A stretch of 64,000 nucleotides of DNA from Apostichopus japonicus (GCF_037975245.1 NC_092575.1:759001-823000), one strand, 5' to 3'. Shown: positions 1-15,110, counted from the stretch's first letter. Notes: generated by a model not told the origin, from the sequence alone. Translations and numbers: made by a program.

Positions 1-247
1 AAGATAATTCAAAGAAATCTTCAGTTATATTTCTGGAGTGATGAGGAAAAATGAATATGTTGGAATAATAGTTCTGACACGTACATTAGTAAACGCCCAC
101 AGGGGGAACATCAAAAACCGATCACTCGCTTCCTGTTTAATAGGCACGACAATCATTTGCTATGGAAGCATCAAAATTATCTGTCATTGTAAGCTGTGAT
201 ACTAACTCCATGACGTGACATACATGCTATTCACGTACCCAGTAATC

Positions 248-466
248 AGGAATCACCACGGGGATGACTATTAAAGTGACATACGGGAGCCTCACTCCTT
301 CAGGAATCAGCAAGGAGATGACTATTAAAGTAACATAAGAGAGCCTCACTTCTTCAGGAATCAGCAAGGGGATGATGATATTACAGTAACATAAGAGGGC
401 CTCACTTCTTCAGGAATCACCAAGGAGATGAATTTTAAGTGACATACGGGAGGCTCACTAATCCAG
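248..466. repeat. Minisatellite, about 54-56 bp x 4
   Basis: Four imperfect copies of a unit starting AGGAATCA begin at 248, 302, 356 and 412. Each runs through a GGAGATGA-like core and ends near a GCCTCACT-like motif. The copies differ by small substitutions and indels. No coding potential is seen. Confidence 0.85.
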
Positions 467-502
467 AGAACCGATATCCGTTTGCCATTTACTTGTATTA
501 AC

Positions 503-1887
<1,385 letters not shown>

Positions 1888-4800
1888 TTTAATATAGCCT
1901 AGGCTGCATTGTCTTAATATAGCCTAAGCTGCATTGTCTATGGAGGAGGTTCTCGAGCAGAATTTCACTTTAAACTCGAGAGAAATGTGTTTCTGGATCC
2001 TGTTTAACCTTTATTAACACCCAGACTGAAATATGAGAAAGTTGATTTTTCGTCCAATTTTGATCATTTTGTAAGGTTTTTTCCTTATGATTTTTTCCCT
2101 TATGATTTTTTCAAATTTCGGCCCTTATGATTTTTTCCCTTATGATTTTTTCAAATTTCGGCCAAAATCACGACATTTGAAAATCTTCTCAAACCAATGC
2201 GGTTAACTGATGGCGGCCTTCTGAGTGAACTCAGACCCTTGCAGTGTGAAGGTAGGTCCCTATTCTTTAAGAAAAGCATATTAATGTCAATATGAAATCT
2301 TGATATCATCATTTAATATAGCCTAGGCTGCATTGTCTTTGGAGGCGAAGTCTCGAGCAGAATTTCACTTTTAATTCAGGAGAATTTTACTTCTGGATCC
2401 TGTAAAACCTTTATTAACACCCAGACTGAAATATGAGAAAGTTGATTTTTCGTCCAATTTTGATCATTTTGTAAGGCTATACCCTTATGATTTTTTTCAA
2501 ATTTCGGCCAAAATCACGACTTTTGAAAATCTTCTCAAACCAATGCGGTTAACTGATGGCGCCCTTCTGAATTCTCTCAGACCCTTGCAGTGTGAAGGTA
2601 GGTCCCTATTCTTTAAGAAAAGCACATTAATGTCAATATGAAATCTTGATATCATCATTTAATATAGCCTAGGCTGCATTGTCTTTGGAGGCGAAGTCTC
2701 GAGCAGAATTTCACTTTTAATTCAGGAGAATTTTACTTCTGGATCCTGTGAAACCTTTATTAACACCCAGACTGAAATATGAGAAAGTTGATTTTTCGTC
2801 CAATTTTGATCATTTTGTAAGGCTATACCCTTATGATTTTTTCAAATTTCGGCCAAAATCACGACTTTTCAAAATCTTCTCAAACCAATGCGGTTAACTG
2901 ATGGCGCCCTTCTGAGTGAACTCAGACCCTTGCAGTGTGAAGGTAGGTCCCTATTCTTTAAGAAAAGCATATTAATGTCAATATGAAATCTTGATATCAT
3001 CATTTAATATAGCCTAGGCTGCATTGTCTTTGGAGGCGAAGTCTCGAGCAGAATTTCACTTTTAATTCAGGAGAATTGTGCTTCTGGATCCTGGGAAACC
3101 TTTATTAACACCCAGACTGAAATATGAGAAAGTTGATTTTTCGTCCAATTTTGATCATTTTGTAAGGCTATACCCTTATGATTTTTTCAAATTTCGGCCA
3201 AAATCACGACTTTTCAAAATCTTCTCAAACCAATGCGGTTAACTGATGGCGGCCTTCTGAATTCTCTCAGACCCTTGCAGTGTGAAGGTAGGTCCCTATT
3301 CTTTAAGAAAAGCACATTAATGTCAATATGAAATCTTGATATCATCATTTAATATAGCCTAGGCTGCATTGTCTTTGGAGGCGAAGTCTCGAGCAGAATT
3401 TCACTTTTAATTCAGGAGAATTGTGTTTCTGGATCCTGTGAAACCTTTATTAACACCCAGACTGAAATATGAGAAAGTTGATTTTTCGTCCAATTTTGAT
3501 CATTTTGTAAGGCAATTTGGCCCTTATGATTTTTTCAAATTTCGGCCAAAATCACGACTTTTCAAAATCTTCTCAAACCAATGCGGTTAACTGATGGCGC
3601 CCTTCTGAGTGAACTCAGACCCTTGCAGTGTGAAGGTAGGTCACTATTTTTTAAGAAAAGCATATTAATGTCAATATGAAATCTTGATATCATCATTTAA
3701 TATAGCCTAGGCTGCATTGTCTTTGGAGGCGAAGTCTCGAGCAGAATTTCACTTTTAATTCAGGAGAATTGTGTTTCTGGATCCTGTGAAACCTTTATTA
3801 ACACCCAGACTGAAATATGAGAAAGTTGATTTTTCGTCCAATTTTGATCATTTTGTAAGGCTATACCCTTATGATTTTTTTCAAATTTCGGCCAAAATCA
3901 CGACTTTTCAAAATCTTCTCAAACCAATGCGGTTAACTGATGGCGGCCTTCTGAATTCTCTCAGACCCTTGCAGTGTGAAGGTAGGTCCCTATTCTTTAA
4001 GAAAAGCATATTAATGTCAATATGAAATCTTGATATCATCATTTAATATAGCCTAGGCTGCATTGTCTTTGGAGGCGAAGTCTCGAGCAGAATTTCACTT
4101 TTAATTCAGGAGAATTTTACTTCTGGATCCTGTAAAACCTTTATTAACACCCAGACTGAAATATGAGAAAGTTGATTTTTCGTCCAATTTTGATCATTTT
4201 GTAAGGCTATACCCTTATGATTTTTTTCAAATTTCGGCCAAAATCACGACTTTTGAAAATCTTCTCAAACCAATGCGGTTAACTGATGGCGCCCTTCTGA
4301 ATTCTCTCAGACCCTTGCAGTGTGAAGGTAGGTCCCTATTCTTTAAGAAAAGCACATTAATGTCAATATGAAATCTTGATATCATCATTTAATATAGCCT
4401 AGGCTGCATTGTCTTTGGAGGCGAAGTCTCGAGCAGAATTTCACTTTTAATTCAGGAGAATTTTACTTCTGGATCCTGTGAAACCTTTATTAACACCCAG
4501 ACTGAAATATGAGAAAGTTGATTTTTCGTCCAATTTTGATCATTTTGTAAGGCTATACCCTTATGATTTTTTCAAATTTCGGCCAAAATCACGACTTTTC
4601 AAAATCTTCTCAAACCAATGCGGTTAACTGATGGCGCCCTTCTGAGTGAACTCAGACCCTTGCAGTGTGAAGGTAGGTCCCTATTCTTTAAGAAAAGCAT
4701 ACTAATGTCAATATGAAATCTTGATATCATCATTTAATATAGCCTAGGCTGCATTGTCTTTGGAGGCGAAGTCTCGAGCAGAATTTCACTTTTAATTCAG

Positions 4801-7800
4801 GAGAATTGTGCTTCTGGATCCTGGGAAACCTTTATTAACACCCAGACTGAAATATGAGAAAGTTGATTTTTCGTCCAATTTTGATCATTTTGTAAGGCTA
4901 TACCCTTATGATTTTTTCAAATTTCGGCCAAAATCACGACTTTTCAAAATCTTCTCAAACCAATGCGGTTAACTGATGGCGGCCTTCTGAATTCTCTCAG
5001 ACCCTTGCAGTGTGAAGGTAGGTCCCTATTCTTTAAGAAAAGCACATTAATGTCAATATGAAATCTTGATATCATCATTTAATATAGCCTAGGCTGCATT
5101 GTCTTTGGAGGCGAAGTCTCGAGCAGAATTTCACTTTTAATTCAGGAGAATTGTGTTTCTGGATCCTGTGAAACCTTTATTAACACCCAGACTGAAATAT
5201 GAGAAAGTTGATTTTTCGTCCAATTTTGATCATTTTGTAAGGCTATACCCTTATGATTTTTTCAAATTTCGGCCAAAATCACGACTTTTGAAAATCTTCT
5301 CAAACCAATGCGGTTAACTGATGGCGCCCTTCTGAGTGAACTCAGACCCTTGCAGTGTGAAGGTAGGTCCCTATTCTTTAAGAAAAGCATATTAATGTCA
5401 ATATGAAATCTTGATATCATCATTTAATATAGCCTAGGCTGCATTGTCTTTGGAGGCGAAGTCTCGAGCAGAATTTCACTTTTAATTCAGGAGAATTGTG
5501 TTTCTGGATCCTGTGAAACCTTTATTAACACCCAGACTGAAATATGAGAAAGTTGATTTTTCGTCCAATTTTGATCATTTTGTAAGGCTATACCCTTATG
5601 ATTTTTTTCAAATTTCGGCCAAAATCACGACTTTTCAAAATCTTCTCAAACCAATGCGGTTAACTGATGGCGGCCTTCTGAATTCTCTCAGACCCTTGCA
5701 GTGTGAAGGTAGGTCCCTATTCTTTAAGAAAAGCACATTAATGTCAATATGAAATCTTGATATCATCATTTAATATAGCCTAGGCTGCATTGTCTTTGGA
5801 GGCGAAGTCTCGAGCAGAATTTCACTTTTAATTCAGGAGAATTGTGTTTCTGGATCCTGTGAAACCTTTATTAACACCCAGACTGAAATATGAGAAAGTT
5901 GATTTTTCGTCCAATTTTGATCATTTTGTAAGGCTATACCCTTATGATTTTTTCAAATTTCGGCCAAAATCACGACTTTTCAAAATCTTCTCAAACCAAT
6001 GCGGTTAACTGATGGCGCCCTTCTGAATTCACTCAGCCTTGCAGTGTGAAGGTAGGTCCCTATTCTTTAAGAAAAGCATATTAATGTCAGTATGAAATCT
6101 TGATATCATCATTTAATATAGCCTAGGCTGCATTGTCTTTGGAGGCGAAGTCTCGAGCAGAATTTCATGTTTAATTCAGGAGAATTGTGCTTCTGGATCC
6201 TGTGAAACCTTTATTAACACCCAGACTGAAATATGAGAAAGTTGATTTTTCGTCCAATTTTGATCATTTTGTAAGGCTATACCCTTATGATTTTTTCAAA
6301 TTTCGGCCAAAATCACGACTTTTCAAAATCTTCTCAAACCAATGCGGTTAACTGATGGCGCCCTTCTGAGTGAACTCAGACCCTTGCAGTGTGAAGGTAG
6401 GTCCCTATTCTTTAAGAAAAGCATATTAATGTCAATATGAAATCTTGATATCATCATTTAATATAGCCTAGGCTGCATTGTCTTTGGAGGCGAAGTCTCG
6501 AGCAGAATTTCACTTTTAATTCAGGAGAATTGTGTTTCTGGATCCTGTGAAACCTTTATTAACACCCAGACTGAAATATGAGAAAGTTGATTTTTCGTCC
6601 AATTTTGATCATTTTGTAAGGCTATACCCTTATGATTTTTTCAAATTTCGGCCAAAATCACGACTTTTGAAAATCTTCTCAAACCAATGCGGTTAACTGA
6701 TGGCGCCCTTCTGAGTGAACTCAGACCCTTGCAGTGTGAAGGTAGGTCCCTATTCTTTAAGAAAAGCACATTAATGTCAATATGAAATCTTGATATCATC
6801 ATTTAATACAGCCTAGGCTGCATTGTCTTTGGAGGCGAAGTCTCGAGCAGAATTTCACTTTTAATTCAGGAGAATTGTGCTTCTGGATCCTGTGAAACCT
6901 TTATTAACACCCAGACTGAAATATGAGAAAGTTGATTTTTCGTCCAATTTTGATCATTTTGTAAGGCTATACCCTTATGATTTTTTCAAATTTCGGCCAA
7001 AATCACGACTTTTCAAAATCTTCTCAAACCAATGCGGTTAACTGATGGCGCCCTTCTGAGTGAACTCAGACCCTTGCAGTGTGAAGGTAGGTCCCTATTC
7101 TTTAAGAAAAGCACATTAATGTCAATATGAAATCTTGATATCATCATTTAATACAGCCTAGGCTGCATTGTCTTTGGAGGCGAAGTCTCGAGCAGAATTT
7201 CACTTTTAATTCAGGAGAATTGTGTTTCTGGATCCTGTGAAACCTTTATTAACACCCAGACTGAAATATGAGAAAGTTGATTTTTCGTCCAATTTTGATC
7301 ATTTTGTAAGGCTATACCCTTATGATTTTTTCAAATTTCGGCCAAAATCACGACTTTTCAAAATCTTCTCAAACCAATGCGGTTAACTGATGGCGGCCTT
7401 CTGAATTCTCTCAGACCCTTGCAGTGTGAAGGTAGGTCCCTATTCTTTAAGAAAAGCACATTAATGTCAATATGAAATCTTGATATCATCATTTAATATA
7501 GCCTAGGCTGCATTGTCTTTGGAGGCGAAGTCTCGAGCAGAATTTCACTTTTAATTCAGGAGAATTGTGTTTCTGGATCCTGTGAAACCTTTATTAACAC
7601 CCAGACTGAAATATGAGAAAGTTGATTTTTCGTCCAATTTTGATCATTTTGTAAGGCTATACCCTTATGATTTTTTCAAATTTCGGCCAAAATCACGACT
7701 TTTGAAAATCTTCTCAAACCAATGCAGTTAACTGATGGCGGCCTTCTGAATTCTCTCAGACCCTTGCAGTGTGAAGGTAGGTCCCTATTCTTTAAGAAAA

Positions 7801-9269
7801 GCACATTAATGTCAATATGAAATCTTGATATCATCATTTAATATAGCCTAGGCTGCATTGTCTTTGGAGGCGAAGTCTCGAGCAGAATTTCACTTTTAAT
7901 TCAGGAGAATTGTGCTTCTGGATCCTGTGAAACCTTTATTAACACCCAGACTGAAATATGAGAAAGTTGATTTTTCGTCCAATTTTGATCATTTTGTAAG
8001 GCTATATACCCTTATGATTTTTTCAAATTTCGGCCAAAATCACGACTTTTGAAAATCTTCTCAAACCAATGCGGTTAACTGATGGCGCCCTTCTGAGTGA
8101 ACTCAGACCCTTGCAGTGTGAAGGTAGGTCCCTATTCTTTAAGAAAAGCACATTAATGTCAATATGAAATCTTGATATCATCATTTAATATAGCCTAGAC
8201 TGCATTGTCTTTGGCGGCGAAGTCTCGAGCAGAATTTCACTTTTAATTCAGGAGAATTGTGTTTCTGGATCCTGTGAAACCTTTATTAACACCCAGACTG
8301 AAATATGAGAAAGTTGATTTTTCGTCCAATTTTGATCATTTTGTAAGGCTATACCCTTATGATTTTTTCAAATTTCGGCCAAAATCACGACTTTTCAAAA
8401 TCTTCTCAAACCAATGCGGTTAACTGATGGCGCCCTTCTGAATTCACTCAGCCTTGCAGTGTGAAGGTAGGTCCCTATTCTTTAAGAAAAGCACATTAAT
8501 GTCAATATGAAATCTTGATATCATCATTTAATATAGCCTAGGCTGCATTGTCTTTGGAGGCGAAGTCTCGAGCAGAATTTCATGTTTAATTCAGGAGAAT
8601 TGTGTTTCTGGATCCTGTGAAACCTTTATTAACACCCAGACTGAAATATGAGAAAGTTGATTTTTCGTCCAATTTTGATCATTTTGTAAGGCTATACCCT
8701 TATGATTTTTTCAAATTTCGGCCAAAATCACGACTTTTGAAAATCTTCTCAAACCAATGCGGTTAACTGATGGCGGCCTTCTGAATTCACTCAGCCTTGC
8801 AGTGTGAAGGTAGGTCCCTATTCTTTAAGAAAAGCACATTAATGTCAATATGAAATCTTGATATCATCATTTAATATAGCCTAGGCTGCATTGTCTTTGG
8901 AGGCGAAGTCTCGAGCAGAATTTCACTTTTAATTCAGGAGAATTGTGTTTCTGGATCCTGTGAAACCTTTATTAACACCCAGACTGAAATATGAGAAAGT
9001 TGATTTTTCGTCCAATTTTGATCATTTTGTAAGGCTATACCCTTATGATTTATTTCAAATTTCGGCCAAAATCACGACTTTTAAAATCTTCTCAAACCAA
9101 TGCAGTTAACTGATGGCGCCCTACTGTTTTCACTCAGACCCTTGCAGTGTAAAGGTTGGTCCCTATTCTTAAAGAAAAGCACTTTAATGAAATCTTTATG
9201 TAATAATTTAATATAGCCTAGGCTGCATTGTCTTTGGAGGCGAAGTCTCGGGCGGAATTTCACTTTTAA
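1888..9269. repeat. Satellite array, ~345-bp monomer, about 21 copies
   Basis: Each monomer begins near TTTAATATAGCCTAGGCTGC. The GCCTAGG landmark lies at 2321, 2667, 3012, 3357, 3705, 4051, 4397, 4742, 5087, 5432, 5778, 6121, 6466, 6811, 7156, 7501, 7846, 8193 (as GCCTAGA), 8536, 8879 and 9216, so the period is 343-348 bp. Most monomers keep an XhoI core (CTCGAG) and a BamHI site (GGATCC). The first monomer (1888-2320) has two small internal duplications and both edge monomers are the most diverged, as expected where unequal exchange homogenises the middle. The array stops abruptly near 9269. Sporadic 84-codon ORFs inside monomers are not conserved from copy to copy and are not genes. A pericentromeric or dispersed origin cannot be told from this window. 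Confidence 0.97.
2321..5777. repeat. Higher-order repeat: five-monomer block duplicated in tandem
   Basis: The five monomers at 2321-4050 recur in the same order at 4051-5777. Diagnostic variants pair up at a spacing of about 1.73 kb: TGTAAAACC in the first monomers of each block, GTGCTTCTGG with GGGAAACC in the third, and an extra T in the poly-T in the fifth. The fourth monomers have diverged most (GGCAATTTGGCCC versus GGCTATACCC). Confidence 0.85.
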
Positions 9270-10811
9270 CTATACCCATTTTTTTGTCAACTAATCTATG
9301 ACCTTATTCTTGGTTCTTTATATATCCCTTCCCTTACTATCATTAATAGAATAACACTGCCGTCCAAACCTCTTCATTCCCGAAACCCCATCTTCCAAAT
9401 ATTTTCTTCCATGTTACATCAGCAGATTTCTTCCTTTGTTTGGACCATTAAGTAGAACAAAAAAATTAATTGAACAAGCATTTCGCTTACATTATCTTGA
9501 ACAGGAATTTCCAAAAACTTTGACGCCAAAAATAAACACCAAAAACACCCTGACAAGACATTCTGTAACTTCAAATTGCTTTCATTTTATTTGACTATTA
9601 TAATGTACAATACATATCCAACATCTTGATTCATACAAGTCAAAAAATTCTTCCCAAAAGAACAAGAAGTTCCTCATCTAAAATTGTGAACTGCGATTGC
9701 TCGTAAATGTTTTAGCTTAGTGTTACTTTTGTGTTAGGAGCAAATTTCCATGTGTGCCATTGACTATTTAAGAGTGCATCATGTTGGCTGTACTAATATT
9801 GTTGCACATACGTATGTTTATAAGTACAAGCAAACAACCTTAATTACGTTATCCACAAACGCTCAATGCATGTTTGTGATTACCCTTATTGTCATTACGA
9901 ATTTAAGAATCAGGGAGACAGTGTCAACGATTCTAAATCTTTTCGTGATGAAATAATTTCTTTGAGATCTTTCAAACACTGTAAAACCTGGAAGAAAAAT
10001 GGATTCATAATGTTACTTATCATTTACATAGTAACCCAAGAAACTTAACTGGGTTCGAATACAGTTGCTGAGGGGGGAGGCATTACTATGTGCATGCTGC
10101 AACACTCTTTTAGTGAAACCTACACTGTATAATTCTTACCACTTAATTCTTGTAAACCCATAATTACATTTCTACACTCTATATTACTCTAATCATGATT
10201 AATTTAGGAACCTGTGGAAGATTTAGCCAAACCTATTCATTTCTTTCTTAATTGTTAATTAAGCCTAACCCTTCAGAATACTTTAAGACAAACTACCAAG
10301 TATTATCAAATGATAATTATCTCTTCTTCAAGTTATAAAGCATTTATACATAAGTGATTTCATTAATAGTTTCAACATTTTAACATGTATTACCCCACTG
10401 TTCATGTCAATGCTTCTTGTTTATCAAACTGAGGTTTTTATCCGATCCTTATAAATACCATCTACTACACAAACTGCCCTATCATTAACATACATTTATA
10501 ATACTCTTCATTAACACCGCAACCTGATCATAAGTCATTAACAAATTCGTTTCTCCCGTGTCTGACTTTGCTTAGTGTGGGCCACAGACAAAACAAGCAG
10601 TGGTGTCATACTACTAAACAGAAAGACATATCACTACAAAACAAATAAATGGTTTTAAGTCTTCCAGTTCTCCTTAAAAGTAAACATTTCATTTACCAGT
10701 GTATTCTATTGCACTTCTAACAGGACTATAGACAAAAATAAGAAAACTTATGAAAGCTACAACTGGAAAGAATAAAGAACAATATCAACAAAATACAAAA
10801 TAGTGAGAGAA

Positions 10812-10925
10812 GAACATAGTCCTCCCATCTCACACCAGAACATTGTCCTCCCATCTCACACCAGAACATAGTCCTCCCATCTCACACCAGAACATTGTCC
10901 TCCCATCTCCCACCAGAACATAGTC
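10812..10925. repeat. 26-bp tandem repeat x ~4.4
   Basis: The unit is GAACATAGTCCTCCCATCTC plus six bases. It alternates ATAGT and ATTGT in successive copies, so the array is really a 52-bp dimer repeated twice. Confidence 0.92.
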
Positions 10926-12449
10926 CAACTGACAAAATACACAAAGCCTAGAGGCTTTGTATTTCTTTGCCATACAGTATTTCAAGCTCCAGCATTTCTT
11001 GAACATTACAGACACATCAGTAATACTCTCAGATGGACCCCGACCTACTAAACCACCTATTAGGATTGTGTGTTATGCCAAACTGTTCCAATATCCAGAA
11101 CAAAAAATATTTCTATGTGCTGTAAAGGCATGGATAAGCTAATGAATCAGTTCTGCTACCAACCACTGTAAACATTGTAATGAATGTTACATGGTTGAAT
11201 TTAATTCACTGTGCACTACGTTGTCTGACAAGGGCTGTGTGTATTTTAAATTCCCCAACAGAAGAACACAAACCTCTTTTACTGACGAAGCACTTCAGGG
11301 ATTATCTGGTGTCTACCGTACAGTACGCTAATATTAGCACAAACTGAACTGGACTTAAATATATCAAAGAAAACGGCTTCAACAAAGTATGAAACTCAGC
11401 AAAGGTGCAATTATTGAAATTAAGCCTACTCACATAGTACATAGAGTACCTACAATACAAGAGAGTCTATGATATGTGAGCGTTCTTCTCCTTACGGGAC
11501 TCTCAAACACTCAGCAAAGGTGCAGTTATTAAGTACTCACTAATTACTCAATACTCAATTATTGAGTACTCACATAGCACAATAGAATAACTACAATACA
11601 ACAGAGGTTATGATATGTGAGTATTACTTCTCCTTACAGGGACTCTCAAAACCAAAACACTTTCAAAGTACTCACTACAGAATTATGACACAATAAATCT
11701 ATCAGAGTATAACCACATTTCAACACTAAGTAGTGTCATGAGGACCCCTTCAGTAACCACTGAAGTGAAGATGATAATTTATATATTAATAAACCACTTT
11801 GCATTGTAACTGTGTATAAAATATGTCTTACTACAAACACAAGACAAAAGCAGAAACAGGAACAAACGAAAAAAGAAAATATGACTGGATCCTGAAAGAC
11901 CTTCACAAGCATTTAACATCCATCAGGTGAGAGGAACTTCAAACCTGGTGCATTTGTAAACTTTTCAACTTTCTTTCAATAATACTTCAGGGTTTCTATA
12001 GCATCTATTACAGTAACATGAATCCATCCTATAGCCTCTGTAGAGAACAGATCTGTTATCTTCAGTTGTAACAACATTACACCCCCCCCCCCCCCTCCAT
12101 TACAGTCTGTTAATCTAGTCCAAGTTATCTCTTTGTGCTCTTCAAACAGTGATGGAAATTTGAACATTGTTATCTACAAAGTGTTTACAAATTCTTTTTT
12201 CCTTTTAAATTAATCTGTACCATTTTATTTACATTAACTGACATATTCTCACAAGTAACTTAAGTAGTTATTCCACCATATCTGATATTCATGCATATTT
12301 GTATTTTTTGTTAAATATAATTCACTCAAATTCTACAAAAGTCCTAAACTTAACATACTGAATACAAAAATACATTTCAAGTTATTTTTCCTTTCTGAAT
12401 AAATACTGATTCAATACACACATCTTAGTTACAAACATCTACTCTTTGT

Positions 12450-12965
12450 CATACCCACAGTAATTAGAGGATACACTAAAGGCATCCTGGGGATAAAATC
12501 CCGATAGCAGGATCAATCTTCTGATCATCATAGAGGTAAATAGTCTTTGCTGATCAATGATATGTTCATAGCCCATACCCACAGTAATAAGAGGATACAC
12601 TAAAGGCATCCTGGGGATAAAATCCCGATAGCAGGATCAATCTTCTGATCATCATAGAGGTAAATAGTCTTTGCTGATCAATGATCTGTTCATAGCCCAT
12701 ACCCACAGTAATAAGAGGATACACTAAAGGCATCCTGGGGATAAAATCCCGATAGCAGGATCAATCTTCTGATCATCATAGAGGTAAATAGTCTTTGCTG
12801 ATCAATGATATGTTCATAGCCCATACCCACAGTAATAAGAGGATACACTAAAGGCATCCTGGGGATAAAATCCCGATAGCAGGATCAATCTTCTGATCAT
12901 CATAGAGGTAAATAGTCTTTGCTGATCAATGATCTGTTCATAGCCCATACCCACAGTAATTAGAG
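12450..12965. repeat. 124-bp tandem repeat x 4 (248-bp dimer)
   Basis: The landmark CATACCCACAG falls at 12450, 12574, 12698, 12822 and 12946, an exact 124-bp period. Alternate copies carry GATATGTTCATAG and GATCTGTTCATAG, which shows that the last amplification step duplicated a 248-bp dimer. Copies are otherwise almost identical. Confidence 0.96.
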
Positions 12966-14344
12966 GATACACCCAAGGCACAAGTATTTTCTTTGCCAGT
13001 AACAAACACTTGCTGGTATCCCTGCAAAACAAAATATGGATATCTAGCAGCATAACAGTTGTACTCAAATCTGGTCAAACATTTTCTTTTGAAAATTCAA
13101 GGATCGGAATACATCATGATTTGTGTCAAAACAACACCTTGGTTATACACTACACTAACATACAAACAGAATGAAAGTTTCAACCGCTCCATTGCACGCC
13201 TCTCCCTCCCCCACCAAAAAAAACCCCCAAAGTACTAAAGAGCAAGTTAATATCCTGTTGAGAATACTACGAACGTTTGTTAGTCCTATTACATTAACTA
13301 CCAACATGTTATGCAGTGTTCCAATTCATACATATTAACTACATTTAATCAACCAGAACATTTCCCTCCACATTTCCACATATTTGTTGATAGCAGACTA
13401 CCATCGAGTGCGCATCCTGACACCTGAAAACTTTCTGACCAAAGTAAAGATAGAATGTGATGTGACTGTAGCAATCCTTCCTTTAAAACATTTCACAATA
13501 CAAATATTATTATCAAAACATAGCCGATTGGAAATTCATCCGCTTTCTATAGCACAATTTTTCTGCATATATGATATGAATAAAAATATTTATGAAGTTT
13601 TAGCTGAAATGTGGTCAACATCAGTTGCTCTTACAAATTTTATAAACATTTCCACTTAATTTGCTTCTTTGTATGCAATGCATTCATTCAAAAGTGATTC
13701 GATTTAACCATCCAACTTTTGCCAGAGGCAAATAATGCGTGAGGTTATGAGCTTGAAGACTAAGGCCTTATAATTATTCACTACATCATGCTACTGTACT
13801 TCAAAGAGCTTTCATGTCTTTGTTTTGTAAGAGATTTGAATGGAAATCTTCACGTGTCTCACACGTTTGCTAGTTTATTAATATTCACAAAGATGATTCT
13901 TGATCCTCTTCTTTTCAAAAGATCAACTTTTAATGCTTGCTGCTACTTTGCCAAGGTTGATCATGTGATCGCATACCTGTCATTGCTTGCCTGAATTTAT
14001 GCAAAAACAATATTTGTATAATCTTTGATATATATATATATATATATATAGCCTCTAGACTAATTGGTATTGTCTTAGCTAATTAATATTAAGGTAGTAA
14101 CAAACTCTCATTTACACACAGGTAGAAGGGAACCTGAAAAGGTAGCAAAAAGAAAATTACCATTGGTTATAAAACAAAACTGTCTAGAAGTTAATAATTC
14201 TAATACTATAACCCTGAAATCTTTTCTGAAACGTGTTGCTTCAAAACTGACTTGTAGGAACACTATTTAGGACTAGCAGAACACTCATCAACAGATCCTC
14301 AGCCTAAGATATATTGCATTTCTATTAGAAGTCCTGTTATGACT

Positions 14345-14576
14345 CCATTGCATGGGACACCCATCTCCACTTACCAGGTTCAGGGATAACCACTCCCCCA
14401 TCAACCCTGTTGTATATGGGACACGTATCTCCCCTTAACAGGTTCAGGGATAACCACCCCCGCATCAACCCTGTTGTACATGGGACACGTATCTCCACTT
14501 AACAGGTTCAGGGGTAACCAACCCCGCATCAACCCTGTTGTACATGGGACATCTATCTCCTCTTAAAGACCAACTA
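14345..14576. repeat. 64-bp minisatellite, left part of a split array
   Basis: GTTGTA landmarks at 14409, 14473 and 14537 define a 64-bp unit containing CTTAACAGGTTCAGGG and CATCAACCCT. The array is interrupted at a TTAA and resumes at 16193. Confidence 0.93.
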
Positions 14577-14749
14577 TGGAGACTTTTCGATGAACATAAA
14601 ATCCCACCATTTTTCATGTATGTAATCCTTAACTGACTCCAATTACATTGCTGTAATTAACTTGACCAATTTCGGACGTTAAATAAGTGAAAATGGGACG
14701 AAAAGTCAGCTTCTATTTCAGACATTCCTGAAACATTCCTAAGACATCA

Positions 14750-14780
14750 GGTGACCATGTGACGTCAACGTTTGTATACC
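14750..14780. repeat. Subterminal inverted repeat, left arm
   Basis: It pairs with 15957-15987 at 28 of 31 positions. It holds the palindrome TGACGTCA and ends in GTTTGTATACC. It is probably a transposase-binding or structural element of the TTAA transposon. Confidence 0.8.
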
Positions 14781-14864
14781 TCACTCACAACTATACTTTT
14801 AGTGTGTAAAGTCGTATACTTGAGCTGCCAAAAACATCAACGATATCACTCCTTTTTCCTCAAA

Positions 14865-15110
14865 ATGTCACAATTCTGTGTTGTTGGAGGTTGCAGTTAT
14901 ACCTCATCCAACAAAAGCATCAGCATTTTTAGAATTCCGAGTAAAAGAACCGACGTAAAACGCCGCAGACTTTGGATCAATTTTTTGAGATCCACGCGGA
15001 AAGATTTTTCAGCACCCGGAGTATCTCATGCCCATGAGTCCACATGCATGACCCTGCTTCTGTGTATGCTGCAAATGTCTCATTCTGTGAAAATTATATA
15101 CTGTCGATAG
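14865..15110 (+). pseudogene. THAP-domain fragment inside the transposon
   Basis: The ORF from the ATG at 14865 begins MSQFCVVGGCSY and continues with FRIP, a basic stretch, LWINFLR and KDF. This fits the first half of the C2CH THAP zinc finger: an N-terminal C-x4-C pair, an F-x-x-P motif and a conserved Trp. The second zinc pair, normally near a VCSxHF motif, is missing; the frame continues with SAPGVSHAHESTC and soon ends. I read it as a truncated or mutated N-terminus of a transposase, or an exon whose partner is lost. An upstream in-frame Met at 14772 gives the longest ORF, but similarity begins at 14865. Confidence 0.6.

Larger units (their letters stand above)
9270..14344. other. Intergenic DNA without a supported gene
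   Basis: Between the satellite and the 64-bp minisatellite I see AT-rich sequence with only short ORFs in all frames, none recognisable. It contains the 26-bp and 124-bp arrays listed separately, a C-tract at about 12081-12096, and a short (TA)n run at about 14030-14050. Confidence 0.6.

Noticed and set aside
3771-5752. Two near-identical 84-codon plus-strand ORFs
   Set aside because: They are satellite monomers; the frame is broken by indels in most other copies, so no protein is conserved.
1888-9269. CENP-B-box-like site in the satellite
   Set aside because: TTTCGGCCAAAATCACG matches only the TTCG part of the consensus; the CGGG half is missing.
1888-9269. CRISPR-like array
   Set aside because: The repeats are long, contiguous monomers with no spacers, in animal-type DNA.
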